A DNA stretch of 64,000 nt from Candidatus Terasakiella magnetica (GTDB lineage Bacteria; Pseudomonadota; Alphaproteobacteria; Rhodospirillales; Terasakiellaceae), in contig NZ_FLYE01000005.1 of assembly GCF_900093605.1 (NCBI RefSeq), positions 17,959 through 81,958 of the forward strand, written 5' to 3'. The translations under genes and the position numbers were made by a program. Positions 19,247 to 27,129 of the stretch are shown here, in pieces. Under the pieces are notes generated by a model. That model was not told the DNA's origin. It was given only the letters and a program-made list of their open reading frames with translations, and did not search any database. The first letter of the stretch is position 1. The number at the start of each line of letters is the position of its first letter.

Positions 19247-19642
19247 TTATATTTCGGGTTGGGGACGTTTTGAGACCAGACGTGGCAAATGACTGAGCTT
19301 TTTCTTCTCAGCTTTTTCCGCAAGTTTGAGTTTGCGTTTTTTCGGCTCTAACAGGTCTTTGCCTGTAAAGGATTTATGCGGGCCTGCTGCGCGTCTGGCT
19401 TCTATTGCTTCAAGGGTGCGTTTGACCAAATCTTCTTGATCAGGAGAATGCACACAGGCGCGGATATGGACACGCGCAATCACATCCATGCGTTTGTGAA
19501 GGGTGCGATAACGACGATGGGCTTCCAGCCAAACAATATAAGCAGACAGAGTCCAAGGATGGGCGGGAAAAGCCTTAAGCTTTCTCTGCCCACACCAGTC
19601 TTTAAACTCCAGCCACTCTTTGCGGCGGTGCGGCGCGTTCAT
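19247..19642 (-). CDS. Stand-alone tyrosine-recombinase core-binding-like protein
   Basis: The first 75 or so residues resemble the SAM-like core-binding domain of phage-type integrases: WLEFKDWCGQRKLKAFPAHP, then a helix with LSAYIVWLEAH, a basic RYRTLHKRMDVIARVH segment and VKRTLEAIEARRA. The catalytic domain with its R-H-R-Y residues is missing. Instead the 131-residue protein ends in a Lys/Arg-rich tail. There is no second frame downstream encoding a catalytic domain, so it is either an integrase remnant or a small DNA-binding protein reusing the fold. It is on the same strand as, and 86 bases before, the RND adaptor gene. The domain call is by eye. Confidence 0.5.
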   Translation of the reverse strand: MNAPHRRKEWLEFKDWCGQRKLKAFPAHPWTLSAYIVWLEAHRRYRTLHKRMDVIARVHIRACVHSPDQEDLVKRTLEAIEARRAAGPHKSFTGKDLLEPKKRKLKLAEKAEKKKLSHLPRLVSKRPQPEI

Positions 19643-19675
19643 TGAATTTAATCCAAATGATCATTAGCGGGTCAA

Positions 19676-20818
19676 TTACACAGAGCGTTTTTCATGCTGT
19701 CTCAGTGCAAGGCCCAAAAGGATGCCTAAAACACCCATTAGAGTCATTATAAAAAAGGCCTCGACCCCAAAGCTCTCATAGAAATAGCCAACAAATAGCA
19801 GCGTGATGCCCGCACCCACCCCATAAGCAGAGGCGCCATAAAGGCTTTGGGCTGTGGCTGAAAACTCAAGGGAAACTGCGCGACTCATGAAAGCCATCGC
19901 GCCTAAATGCATGGCCCCAAAACTAAAGGCATGAAGGGTTTGCACCGCTAAAAGTACCCCTTGGCCCGGATCATAAGCCAGTATGCCCCAACGCAGCACA
20001 CAGGCGATGGCGGCGAGAAGCAACAAGCTTGAAGGGGCAAAACGCGCCCCGATTCGCCCACCAAAAATGAAAAAGATCACTTCCGCCACCACAGCTTCCC
20101 CCCATAAAAAGCCGATAAACCCGTCACTATAACCAAGGCTGCGCCAATGAAGCGTTGCAAAGGCATAATAAAGCGCGTGGGAGCCATGAATACAGGCCAC
20201 CGTTGCCATAAAAAACTGAAATTTTCGATCCATCAAAAGGGTGCGCACAGGTTTGCCAGCCCGACCCAAAGGCGCAATGCGCACATCGGGCAAACCTAAA
20301 ATTGCCATCAAGGTGAGGAGGATGGAGATTAAAATCGTCCAGTAAATCACCTGCTCATTCGTCAGTTCCAAAATAAAGCCAAACCCTGCGGACATGGCAA
20401 TAAAACTTAAGGACCCCCACAAACGCATGCGCCCATACTGGATTTTGGTTTTACGCGTAGATAACAAGGTAATGTTATCGCCAAACGACATGATTGGTGC
20501 CCAGCTTATACCGTAAAAGAGCGAGACCATAAATAAGGCGAAAAAGCTTTCCACGAAATAAAAGGCAGCAAAGCAAAAAAAGGAGGTGGCGGTGAAAAAC
20601 AGCATCAGCCTTTTTCGCTCCCCCAACTTATCGCCCAAACTGGCAAACAGCGGGGAGAACACCACTTTACCCAAAACCGGAATGGCAGTGAGAATGCCGA
20701 TTTCCACCCCGCTCATGCCACGGGCTTGCAACCACACAGGCCAGAAGGGCAGCATACAGCCAATGACGAAAAAAATGCTGATGTAAAAGCTGGAGAGACG
20801 AAAGGCAAGCAGGGGCAC
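19676..20818 (-). CDS. MFS transporter, 3-phenylpropionate permease-like (HcaT/MFS_1-like)
   Basis: About 380 residues and 12 predicted TM helices, fitting the small MFS_1-like group related to E. coli HcaT. Visible are SSFYISIFFVIGCMLPFWPVW in TM1 (quoted in part), the inter-helix LGDKLGERKR motif (about 65) and a central break. The start taken is the GTG at 20818, seven bases after the ubiX stop; the open frame continues upstream into ubiX, but that extension is not hydrophobic and would overlap it. The gene is probably translated with ubiX. Substrate is unknown; an aromatic acid would fit the family and the neighbour, but this is only inference. Confidence 0.8.
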   Translation of the reverse strand: MPLLAFRLSSFYISIFFVIGCMLPFWPVWLQARGMSGVEIGILTAIPVLGKVVFSPLFASLGDKLGERKRLMLFFTATSFFCFAAFYFVESFFALFMVSLFYGISWAPIMSFGDNITLLSTRKTKIQYGRMRLWGSLSFIAMSAGFGFILELTNEQVIYWTILISILLTLMAILGLPDVRIAPLGRAGKPVRTLLMDRKFQFFMATVACIHGSHALYYAFATLHWRSLGYSDGFIGFLWGEAVVAEVIFFIFGGRIGARFAPSSLLLLAAIACVLRWGILAYDPGQGVLLAVQTLHAFSFGAMHLGAMAFMSRAVSLEFSATAQSLYGASAYGVGAGITLLFVGYFYESFGVEAFFIMTLMGVLGILLGLALRQHEKRSV

Positions 20819-20825
20819 AGAGGCT

Positions 20826-21389
20826 TTACACACCTTTCCAGCGCTCAAACAAATTATGCTCGATATCAAACTGGTCCAAGGCCTTGCCAATGGATTGATG
20901 GATAATGTCTTCAACCGTTTGGGGCTTATGATAAAAGGCGGGAACCGGAGGCAATATGGTTGCGCCAAGGTCTGCGCATTTTGCCATTAATTCAAGATGG
21001 CCTTTATGAAGCGGTGTTTCGCGCACCATCATGACAAGGCGGCGACGCTCTTTTAAACAAACATCAGCTGCGCGGATCAACAGGTTTGAATTATCCGATG
21101 TGGCCACACCCGATAAGGTCTTAATCGCACAAGGCGCTATAATCATCCCCTTGGTTTTAAACGACCCGCTGGAAATGGAAGCGCCCATATTTTTTGTATC
21201 ATGGACCACATCAGCCAAGGCTTTGACCTCGTCCAAAGAAACATCGGTTTCCAGTTCTAGATTAACCTGTGCACTATCACTGACCACCAGATGGGTGGGA
21301 TGACCGATCTCTTTTAGGGCGCGCAAAAGCTCCACGCCGTAAATCACACCAGAAGCACCGGAAATGCCGATAATAATAGGTAGGGTCAT
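20826..21389 (-). CDS. ubiX: Flavin prenyltransferase UbiX
   Basis: UbiX attaches a dimethylallyl group to FMN, making the prenylated FMN cofactor needed by UbiD-type decarboxylases. The protein (187 residues from the ATG at 21389) has the flavin-binding GISGASGVIYG at about 8-18, VVSDSAQ near 37, IIAPCAIKTLSGVATS near 85-100, RRRLVMMVRETPLH near 115-128 and the C-terminal FERWKG. A GAGG ribosome site lies six bases before this ATG; a GTG one codon earlier is also possible. The likely client UbiD is encoded at 41645-43156. Confidence 0.97.
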   Translation of the reverse strand: MTLPIIIGISGASGVIYGVELLRALKEIGHPTHLVVSDSAQVNLELETDVSLDEVKALADVVHDTKNMGASISSGSFKTKGMIIAPCAIKTLSGVATSDNSNLLIRAADVCLKERRRLVMMVRETPLHKGHLELMAKCADLGATILPPVPAFYHKPQTVEDIIHQSIGKALDQFDIEHNLFERWKGV

Positions 21390-21392
21390 CAC

Positions 21393-21865
21393 TCACCTCG
21401 TCATTCCCGCAAAAAAAAGCAGGGATCAAGAATGCCATAAATTCAATATACCAAATTTCCCACTTTTGCAGGAATACCGTCTTATAAAAGAAATACTCGA
21501 CTAAATAAATGAGTTATTCTTGACTCACCCGATAAAATCCCCATAATGGAGAACATAACGGGAAGGTTGCCCATATTTGGGGACTTTTTACCAGTTGATC
21601 TCGCACATTTTTAGTGGGGATCACAAAAACGTGACCATAAATTCGTATTGCTTTTAAAGGATATGACCATGACTGTGATCTACTTCACTCTCTCTTCTCA
21701 AATGTAACGCTATGGTTCCTGTGCATGGATTTTAATGCACCGGCAATAACACAAACATATTTCTTTTGAACACGTGCATCGTTTTTAGCGTGTTTGGTTG
21801 TGACCCAGATTTATTTTCGATCGCATGGTCACGACCGCCTATAAATGAGAATAGGGAGTTACACC
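21393..21865 (+). other. Long rpoH leader region without a gene
   Basis: No gene of usual size fits here. At 21400-21420 there is an imperfect hairpin (TCCCGC, A-run, GCAGGGA) of the kind found in intergenic repeats. A candidate promoter lies at 21520-21547. Within the putative 310-base leader there is a 12-codon frame at 21669-21707 with an AAAGG ribosome site seven bases before its ATG, then a perfect hairpin GTGCAT-N8-ATGCAC at 21721-21740. The leader may control rpoH translation, as RNA structure does for rpoH in E. coli, but that is inference. Confidence 0.45.
21520..21547 (+). promoter_or_regulatory. Candidate sigma-70 promoter upstream of rpoH
   Basis: TTGACT (21520-21525) and CATAAT (21542-21547) are separated by 16 bases. 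Transcription would start near 21554, leaving a leader of about 310 bases before the rpoH ATG. Confidence 0.45.
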
Positions 21866-22756
21866 ATGTCCGTTCTTTCTGCCAACCTACCCGCATTGCC
21901 GCGTGATTCCGGTGACAGTTTGAATACATTTTTGCGCGAAGCCTGGAAGTTTCCCATGCTCAGCGCAGATGAAGAATATATGCTGGCAAAACGTTTCCAC
22001 GACAGTGGCGATGTAGATGCCGCCCATAAGCTGGTAACAAGCCACCTGCGTCTGGTTGCCAAAATCGCTATGGGTTACAAAGGCTATGGCCTGCCTGTTG
22101 CTGATCTGATTTCAGAAGGTAACGTCGGGCTGATGAAAGCTGTGAAGAAGTTTGAGCCTGAAAAAGGTTTTCGCTTATCTACCTATGCCATGTGGTGGAT
22201 CAGGGCTTCGGTCACTGAATATATCCTGCAAAGCTGGTCTATGGTACGCCTTGGCACGATGGCAGCACAAAAGAAGCTGTTCTTCTCGCTTCGTCGCACC
22301 AAAAACAAGCTTGAGATCATGGATAATGGCGAGCTGACACCTGATCAGGCCCAAGCCATTGCCAATGAGACCAACGCGACCCCTGATGAGGTACGCCAGT
22401 TAAACCGTCGCTTGGCATCGCGCGATATGTCGCTTAATGCACCGCTTTCTATTGATGAAGGTGGGGAACATCAAGACCTTTTGGAAGATGATCGCCCCAA
22501 TCCTGAACATATGGCAAGCAACAGCCAAATCAGCGCCCTTCGCAGTGAAGTGGTCGGTGAAGCCTTAGAAAACCTCAATGAGCGTGATCGCGATATTTTT
22601 GAGCGTCGCCATCTTTCAGAGGAGCCACCAACCCTTGAAGAATTGGGGATGGAATATGGTATTTCACGCGAACGCGTGCGCCAGCTTGAAGCCCGTGCTT
22701 TTGGCAAGGTGAAGGAATTTATCCTTGGTCATAGTGTTGCGCCCCAACTGACTTAA
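21866..22756 (+). CDS. rpoH: RNA polymerase heat-shock sigma factor RpoH (sigma-32)
   Basis: RpoH directs transcription of heat-shock genes. The 296-residue protein has sigma region 2 with LVTSHLRLVAKIAMGY and DLISEGNVGLMKAV followed by STYAMWWIRASVTEYIL, the RpoH box QKKLFFSLR (about 135-143) that marks this subfamily, and region 4 with EEPPTLEELGMEYGISRERVRQLE. The start is the ATG at 21866 with AGGGAG upstream; an ATG seven codons earlier is less well placed. It follows a long structured leader. grpE at 5573 is a plausible regulon member. Confidence 0.98.
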   Translation: MSVLSANLPALPRDSGDSLNTFLREAWKFPMLSADEEYMLAKRFHDSGDVDAAHKLVTSHLRLVAKIAMGYKGYGLPVADLISEGNVGLMKAVKKFEPEKGFRLSTYAMWWIRASVTEYILQSWSMVRLGTMAAQKKLFFSLRRTKNKLEIMDNGELTPDQAQAIANETNATPDEVRQLNRRLASRDMSLNAPLSIDEGGEHQDLLEDDRPNPEHMASNSQISALRSEVVGEALENLNERDRDIFERRHLSEEPPTLEELGMEYGISRERVRQLEARAFGKVKEFILGHSVAPQLT

Positions 22757-22783
22757 AAAGCGGCTTTCCATACTCCCTCTTGT

Positions 22784-22815
22784 CATCATTCCTTCTACTT
22801 TTAAAAGGAATGATG
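22784..22815 (+). terminator. Long hairpin after rpoH, terminator or palindromic repeat
   Basis: CATCATTCCTT (22784-22794) and AAGGAATGATG (22805-22815) form a perfect 11-pair stem that can extend outward through CCCTC/GAGGG. No T-run follows directly; a run of six T comes about 20 bases later. It may be a terminator for rpoH or an intergenic palindrome. Confidence 0.45.
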
Positions 22816-22860
22816 CGAGGGCGGAGCATGACCCGTTTTTTCAACAATTTACATATAAAT

Positions 22861-22889
22861 TTGCGCGTTTAATTTTAATCTATTACACT
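22861..22889 (+). promoter_or_regulatory. Candidate promoter of the histidine kinase gene
   Basis: TTGCGC (22861-22866), a 17-base spacer and TACACT (22884-22889) lie about 44 bases before the ATG of the kinase gene. The fit to sigma-70 is moderate. Confidence 0.4.
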
Positions 22890-22932
22890 TCCTGCCAAGA
22901 CAAAAAGATCAAAGTCATACTCAGGGAAATTC

Positions 22933-24441
22933 ATGTCGATCAAACTTAGCAACAGGCTTTTCTTTCGCCAGACAAGGAATGCTATTTTTGTTGCCTTGAC
23001 CTTGGGTATCGTGATTTCCGTTGGGCAAATCATTTTCGATTTTTATTCTGAGCAAAAACGCATCGATGAAACCGTTCATCAGGTTCTCAACACCACCAAA
23101 GAATCTGCCTCTCAAGCTGCTTATAGTTTGAATAATGAACTGGCCTTGCGCGTGGTTAAGGGCTTGTTTGAATATCAACCGATCTATTCAGCCCAGATCA
23201 ATGATGATTTTGGTCGTCAACTGGCCTCCCTTGAGCGCCCGCCGATTAAGCATGATATGGAATGGCTCGGCCCCATGATCAGGACAGATCAAAACCTTTA
23301 CACCGTGCCTCTTTATGCCGTTGGTGGGCAAACGGTTATTGGGGAAATGCGGGTGCTGGTCGATCGCTTTCTTATTGCACAAAACTTTCTGGATCGTGCA
23401 GGTCTCGTTATTCTGACAGGTATTTTTCGAAATCTCATTCTCGCCATCTTCTTTGGCTTTTTGTTTTATTTCACCCTAGGGCGCCCGGTGATGCAGACCA
23501 TCCAAAATCTCGCCACCATCGACCCAAACCAGCCCGGTAAAACCCACCTACATACCCCAGCAGGCCATCATGAAGATGAACTTGGTTTATTGGTGCGCAA
23601 ACTCAATAGCATCATGGCGGATTTTGATGACACGCTGCAACAGCGCTATATGGCAGAAGATGAGCTTAAAAGAAACCAAAACACCATTCGCCAACTGAAC
23701 CTGCGCCTAGAAGAGCGCGTGCGCCAACGCACAAGTGAGCTTGAAACCGCCAATAAGGAAATGGAAGCCTTTACCTATTCAGTTTCACATGATCTGCGCG
23801 CACCTTTGCGCACCATTGGTGGGTTTAGCAATATTTTGCAGGAAGAATATAGTGAACAGCTTGATGAACAAGCCCAACATTATATTGAACGTGTGCATTT
23901 AGGCACACAAAAGATGGAACGCCTGATCAACGATCTTCTCAAACTCTCACGCACCACACGCGGTGAAATGCATCGCAAAGATTTTAATCTTTCTGCCCTG
24001 GCTGATGAGATCATTACTGAGCTGCGCCAAAATGAGCCTGAGCGCGATATTTCTGTGCATATCTCCCCTAACCTCAAAGCTTATGGTGACCAGCGCTTAG
24101 TCCGTATCATGCTTGAAAACCTGCTTGGTAATGCATGGAAATATACCCAGCTTAATGACGAGCCTTCTCTGTTTTTAGGGCTCACAGATAAAAACGGTCA
24201 AGAAACCTTTTATATTCAAGATAACGGGGCAGGCTTTGACATGAACTATGCCGATAAGCTTTTCACCCCGTTCCAACGGCTGCACTCTTCCAAAGAGTTT
24301 GATGGCACCGGGGTCGGTCTTGCCACGGTGCAACGTATCATCCACCGCCATGGCGGTGAGATTTGGGCCGATGCTTTGGTTGGAAAAGGCGCAACTTTCT
24401 ATTTCACCTTGCCACGCCCTTTTACAGAATTTAGCGCTTAA
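22933..24441 (+). CDS. Membrane sensor histidine kinase
   Basis: The 502-residue kinase has a TM helix at about 15-37, a periplasmic sensor of about 115 residues, and a second TM at about 155-178. A linker with a coiled coil follows (ending in RLEERVRQRTSELE). The dimerisation domain has the phospho-acceptor His in SVSHDLRAPLRTIGGFS (about 287). The ATPase domain shows the N box LLGNAWKYT, the G1 box DNGAGFD and the G2 box GTGVGLATVQRII. The H-box type resembles kinases of the phytochrome-like group. The receiver gene at 24552, 110 bases downstream, is the likely partner although it has its own promoter-like sequence. The signal is unknown. Confidence 0.93.
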   Translation: MSIKLSNRLFFRQTRNAIFVALTLGIVISVGQIIFDFYSEQKRIDETVHQVLNTTKESASQAAYSLNNELALRVVKGLFEYQPIYSAQINDDFGRQLASLERPPIKHDMEWLGPMIRTDQNLYTVPLYAVGGQTVIGEMRVLVDRFLIAQNFLDRAGLVILTGIFRNLILAIFFGFLFYFTLGRPVMQTIQNLATIDPNQPGKTHLHTPAGHHEDELGLLVRKLNSIMADFDDTLQQRYMAEDELKRNQNTIRQLNLRLEERVRQRTSELETANKEMEAFTYSVSHDLRAPLRTIGGFSNILQEEYSEQLDEQAQHYIERVHLGTQKMERLINDLLKLSRTTRGEMHRKDFNLSALADEIITELRQNEPERDISVHISPNLKAYGDQRLVRIMLENLLGNAWKYTQLNDEPSLFLGLTDKNGQETFYIQDNGAGFDMNYADKLFTPFQRLHSSKEFDGTGVGLATVQRIIHRHGGEIWADALVGKGATFYFTLPRPFTEFSA

Positions 24442-24497
24442 AAAATTTCCTCACCCATTTAAAGGATGCATCTCATCACAAATGTGTCATTATCGCT

Positions 24498-24526
24498 TTG
24501 ACGTAAGAAATAACTACATTTAGATA
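24498..24526 (+). promoter_or_regulatory. Candidate sigma-70 promoter of the receiver gene
   Basis: TTGACG (24498-24503), exactly 17 bases, then TAGATA (24521-24526), 25 bases before the ATG. It suggests that the receiver can be expressed independently of the kinase gene upstream. Confidence 0.55.
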
Positions 24527-24551
24527 GGCATTTTCTTTATCGGGGGGATAA

Positions 24552-24917
24552 ATGAAAACAATATTGATCGTAGATGACGATCCCATGGTTTTAGAAAGTA
24601 CTAAAACCTATCTTGAGCTCAAAGGTTTTAATACAATCTGTGCACAAGATGGTGACGAGGCACTTAAAAAAGTTGAAACGGCAAATGTTGATCTCGCACT
24701 CATAGATATTTTTATGCCTAAACGCGGTGGGTTTGAAACCATTATGGCCTTACATGGGTCTATTCCCGTGATTGCCATGAGCGGTGTATCTTCCCATCGC
24801 TTCGAGCCTTTAGAATTTGCCCAAAGCATTGGGGCAGAACGCACACTTTCAAAACCGTTTCTGCCTGACACCCTGCTTGAGATAATCAATGAGTTGCTAA
24901 AACCTGAGAAAACATAA
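24552..24917 (+). CDS. Single-domain response regulator (receiver only)
   Basis: The 121 residues form one CheY-like receiver with no output domain. The acidic pocket VDDD is at 7-10, the phospho-acceptor Asp52 lies in IDIFMP, the switch Ser77 in IAMSG and the conserved Lys101 in SKPF. The segment RFEPLEFAQSIGA (about 83-95) before the Lys is nearly the same as in the receiver at 34171-34530, marking the two as a paralogous pair. It follows the histidine kinase gene, the most likely phosphodonor. It might act by protein contact or as a phosphate relay or sink. Confidence 0.92.
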   Translation: MKTILIVDDDPMVLESTKTYLELKGFNTICAQDGDEALKKVETANVDLALIDIFMPKRGGFETIMALHGSIPVIAMSGVSSHRFEPLEFAQSIGAERTLSKPFLPDTLLEIINELLKPEKT

Positions 24918-24925
24918 TTTAAATA

Positions 24926-24960
24926 TTGTTCGCAATACGAACTGTTGTATAGTTATACAA
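24926..24960 (+). promoter_or_regulatory. Promoter with two overlapping palindromic operators
   Basis: TTGTTC (24926-24931) and TATAGT (24948-24953) are separated by 16 bases. GTTCG-CAATA-CGAAC (24928-24942) is a perfect inverted repeat covering the -35 and spacer. TTGTATA-GT-TATACAA (24945-24960) is a perfect 7-2-7 palindrome covering the -10. This is the layout of a tightly repressed promoter for the hydrolase gene that begins at 24989. Confidence 0.55.
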
Positions 24961-24988
24961 AAATAACCAGCAACTCATCGGTGCGATC

Positions 24989-25777
24989 GTGAAGACCATT
25001 TTCCAAGACATTACCCTGCACTCTCAAACCATGCGGGCCAAACATCTTATTCTTTGTGAAGAAAAGAGCGACCGCCCCACACTGGTTTTCCTTCATGAGG
25101 GCTTGGGCTGTCTTGAACTTTGGAAAGATTTTCCAGAAAAACTCTGCCAAGAAACCGGCCTTAACGGCTTTGTTTATGAGCGTATCGGCTTTGGTAAATC
25201 CTCCCCCTTGGGCTTGGTGCCGCGCCCCATTGATTATCTTGAGCGCGAAGGCCGTGATGTGCTGCCTGCGGTTTTAAAACAGGCGAATATTGAGCGCCCT
25301 TTACTGGTTGGTCACAGTGATGGGGGCTCCATCGCCTTAATTTATGCCGCCTTTCACCCAAACAAACTGGTCTCAGCCATCACCGAAGCCGCCCATGTCT
25401 TTGTTGAGGACGTAACTTTGCTGGGCATTCGCAAAGCAGGTGAGCTTTATTTTGACGGTGCCCTCAAACCAAAACTTGAACGTTACCATGGTGGAAATAC
25501 GGACAAAGCTTTTCGCGGCTGGCACGATACATGGCTCACCCCTGAATTTGCAAAATGGAATATGGAAAAACTCCTGCCCCACATTACCTGTCCGCTTTTG
25601 GTTATTCAGGGCATTAATGATGAATATGGCACCCAGCATCAAGTACAATCCATTGTAGAAAACTCATCAGGCCCGGCGACCCCGTTCATGGTGCCTGATT
25701 GCGCCCATATCCCTCATTTTCAATCTCAAGATCTGGTTTTACAATCCATGGTGAACTTTATTGCAAAACTTGCCTAA
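24989..25777 (+). CDS. Alpha/beta-fold hydrolase
   Basis: The 262-residue protein has the alpha/beta hydrolase layout: FLHEGLGCLELW with an oxyanion-type loop near 36-47, VYERIGFGKSSP near 63-74, the nucleophile elbow GHSDGG with Ser110, a late Asp in the region GINDEYGTQHQ (about 210) and a His in CAHIPHFQ (about 240). The start is GTG with a weak ribosome site. It is a single gene preceded by a promoter framed by two palindromes, so its substrate is probably an inducer-linked small molecule, but that is inference. No neighbour shows what ester or amide it attacks. Confidence 0.88.
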   Translation: MKTIFQDITLHSQTMRAKHLILCEEKSDRPTLVFLHEGLGCLELWKDFPEKLCQETGLNGFVYERIGFGKSSPLGLVPRPIDYLEREGRDVLPAVLKQANIERPLLVGHSDGGSIALIYAAFHPNKLVSAITEAAHVFVEDVTLLGIRKAGELYFDGALKPKLERYHGGNTDKAFRGWHDTWLTPEFAKWNMEKLLPHITCPLLVIQGINDEYGTQHQVQSIVENSSGPATPFMVPDCAHIPHFQSQDLVLQSMVNFIAKLA

Positions 25778-25842
25778 AAGCTTGCTTTTTAATGGTTTTT
25801 TATGCATTGTAGGGCGTCTTAAAGATCGGGAATAAAGTTTTT

Positions 25843-27129
25843 ATGTTAAAAGCGCGGCTATCAAAAATTGCATTGTTTGCCCATATGCTGGTGCCGCTTG
25901 CCTTTATTGCCATTTCTGTTTTATTGCTAAACCCACAGAACCTTTTGGTTGAGGACTCTCAAACCTTTCTTGATTTCTCTGCCAATCACTCATTGGGTTA
26001 TCCGGTTTTTTTAAAGCTTATCCAGCTTTTTTCTGCGGATAATCATGTCATTTCTTATGTGCAAATTGCTTTATTCAGCCTTGCCCTTGTGCATATTTCC
26101 ATTGGTATCTTCAAAATAACGACAAACCATCTCTTTGGTATTCTCTCAGTCGTTCTGCTCTGTACCAATCCGTTTACTCTTGATATCCATTATAAGCTTT
26201 CCCCAGACTCGCTATTTCTAAGTCTAAGCTTACTGATGATCGGCTTTATCATTTCAGCCTATCGTTATGCCAATTTCCTCAATTTATTGGGCTTTGGGCT
26301 CAGTCTTGGGCTTTGTATGGTCATCCAGCCATATGGTCTGGCTTATCTGCCGCTTATTCTTTTTGTGGCCCCCATGGTCACGCTTAAAAACCATTGTTCT
26401 TTAGCCAAAGCTTTTCTCTTGCCCGCACTGGCCTGCCTTGCCCTCACCATCAGTGAGGCAACCATGTATAAAGCCCTGCATGAAGGTCAAGATTTCAGGC
26501 CCGCGACCCAGCATATCTACGGCAATGCACTTTTGATGGAGACAACCCAAAGCTCCCCTTATGCCACACAAGACCCACGCACGGGGATTTGGGAAAAAAT
26601 TGAAACTGATCTTCGCCCTGTTCGAACAGAAATCTGGGGTCTTGAGACCCATGAAGAACGAAGCGCTCTTTTATTAAAGCAACTGGATCAATTAAAAGAC
26701 AGTTTCGCCATCAATGCCATGACGCAAGCAAGCTTCCTGCTTGATAAATCGGTTGATGATATTCGAATGGATATCGCTTCTTCGCGCATCATTCAGGCGC
26801 CACTGGCCTATTTTCGTATTATGATTGAACATTATCGCAGCATCTGGAAAGAGCCCTACGGGTTAAGCTATGTGATTTTAATCATCAGCGCTTTAACCGT
26901 CCTTATGGGTCTATGGATGTGGATAACACGCACGGCCTTTAACGGACCATTTGCCCTATCATTTTGCAGTGCTTTTGGCCTGCAATCCCATATCTTCTTG
27001 CTCGCCCATACGGGTGTGGGCCATGCGGGGCCTTTAGTGTTTTTAAGCCCGCTGATCATTTTAATGGTGATCGGCCTGTTCTTCAGCTTTTATATCAGCT
27101 TCATTAATCCGTTACGCACAAACGGCTAA
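25843..27129 (+). CDS. Polytopic membrane protein, GT-C glycosyltransferase-like
   Basis: The 428-residue protein has roughly ten hydrophobic segments: one near 12-32, several clustered at about 65-200 and three near the C terminus. The long loop after TM1 carries an acidic-polar patch (VEDSQTFLDFS), the position where GT-C enzymes keep their catalytic Asp. The layout recalls dolichyl-phosphate-mannose/ArnT-type glycosyltransferases, but no diagnostic motif is certain. A soluble loop of about 120 residues sits at 220-330. Its 3' end overlaps the convergent nucleoside deoxyribosyltransferase gene by 26 bases. No polysaccharide genes are adjacent. Confidence 0.6.
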   Translation: MLKARLSKIALFAHMLVPLAFIAISVLLLNPQNLLVEDSQTFLDFSANHSLGYPVFLKLIQLFSADNHVISYVQIALFSLALVHISIGIFKITTNHLFGILSVVLLCTNPFTLDIHYKLSPDSLFLSLSLLMIGFIISAYRYANFLNLLGFGLSLGLCMVIQPYGLAYLPLILFVAPMVTLKNHCSLAKAFLLPALACLALTISEATMYKALHEGQDFRPATQHIYGNALLMETTQSSPYATQDPRTGIWEKIETDLRPVRTEIWGLETHEERSALLLKQLDQLKDSFAINAMTQASFLLDKSVDDIRMDIASSRIIQAPLAYFRIMIEHYRSIWKEPYGLSYVILIISALTVLMGLWMWITRTAFNGPFALSFCSAFGLQSHIFLLAHTGVGHAGPLVFLSPLIILMVIGLFFSFYISFINPLRTNG

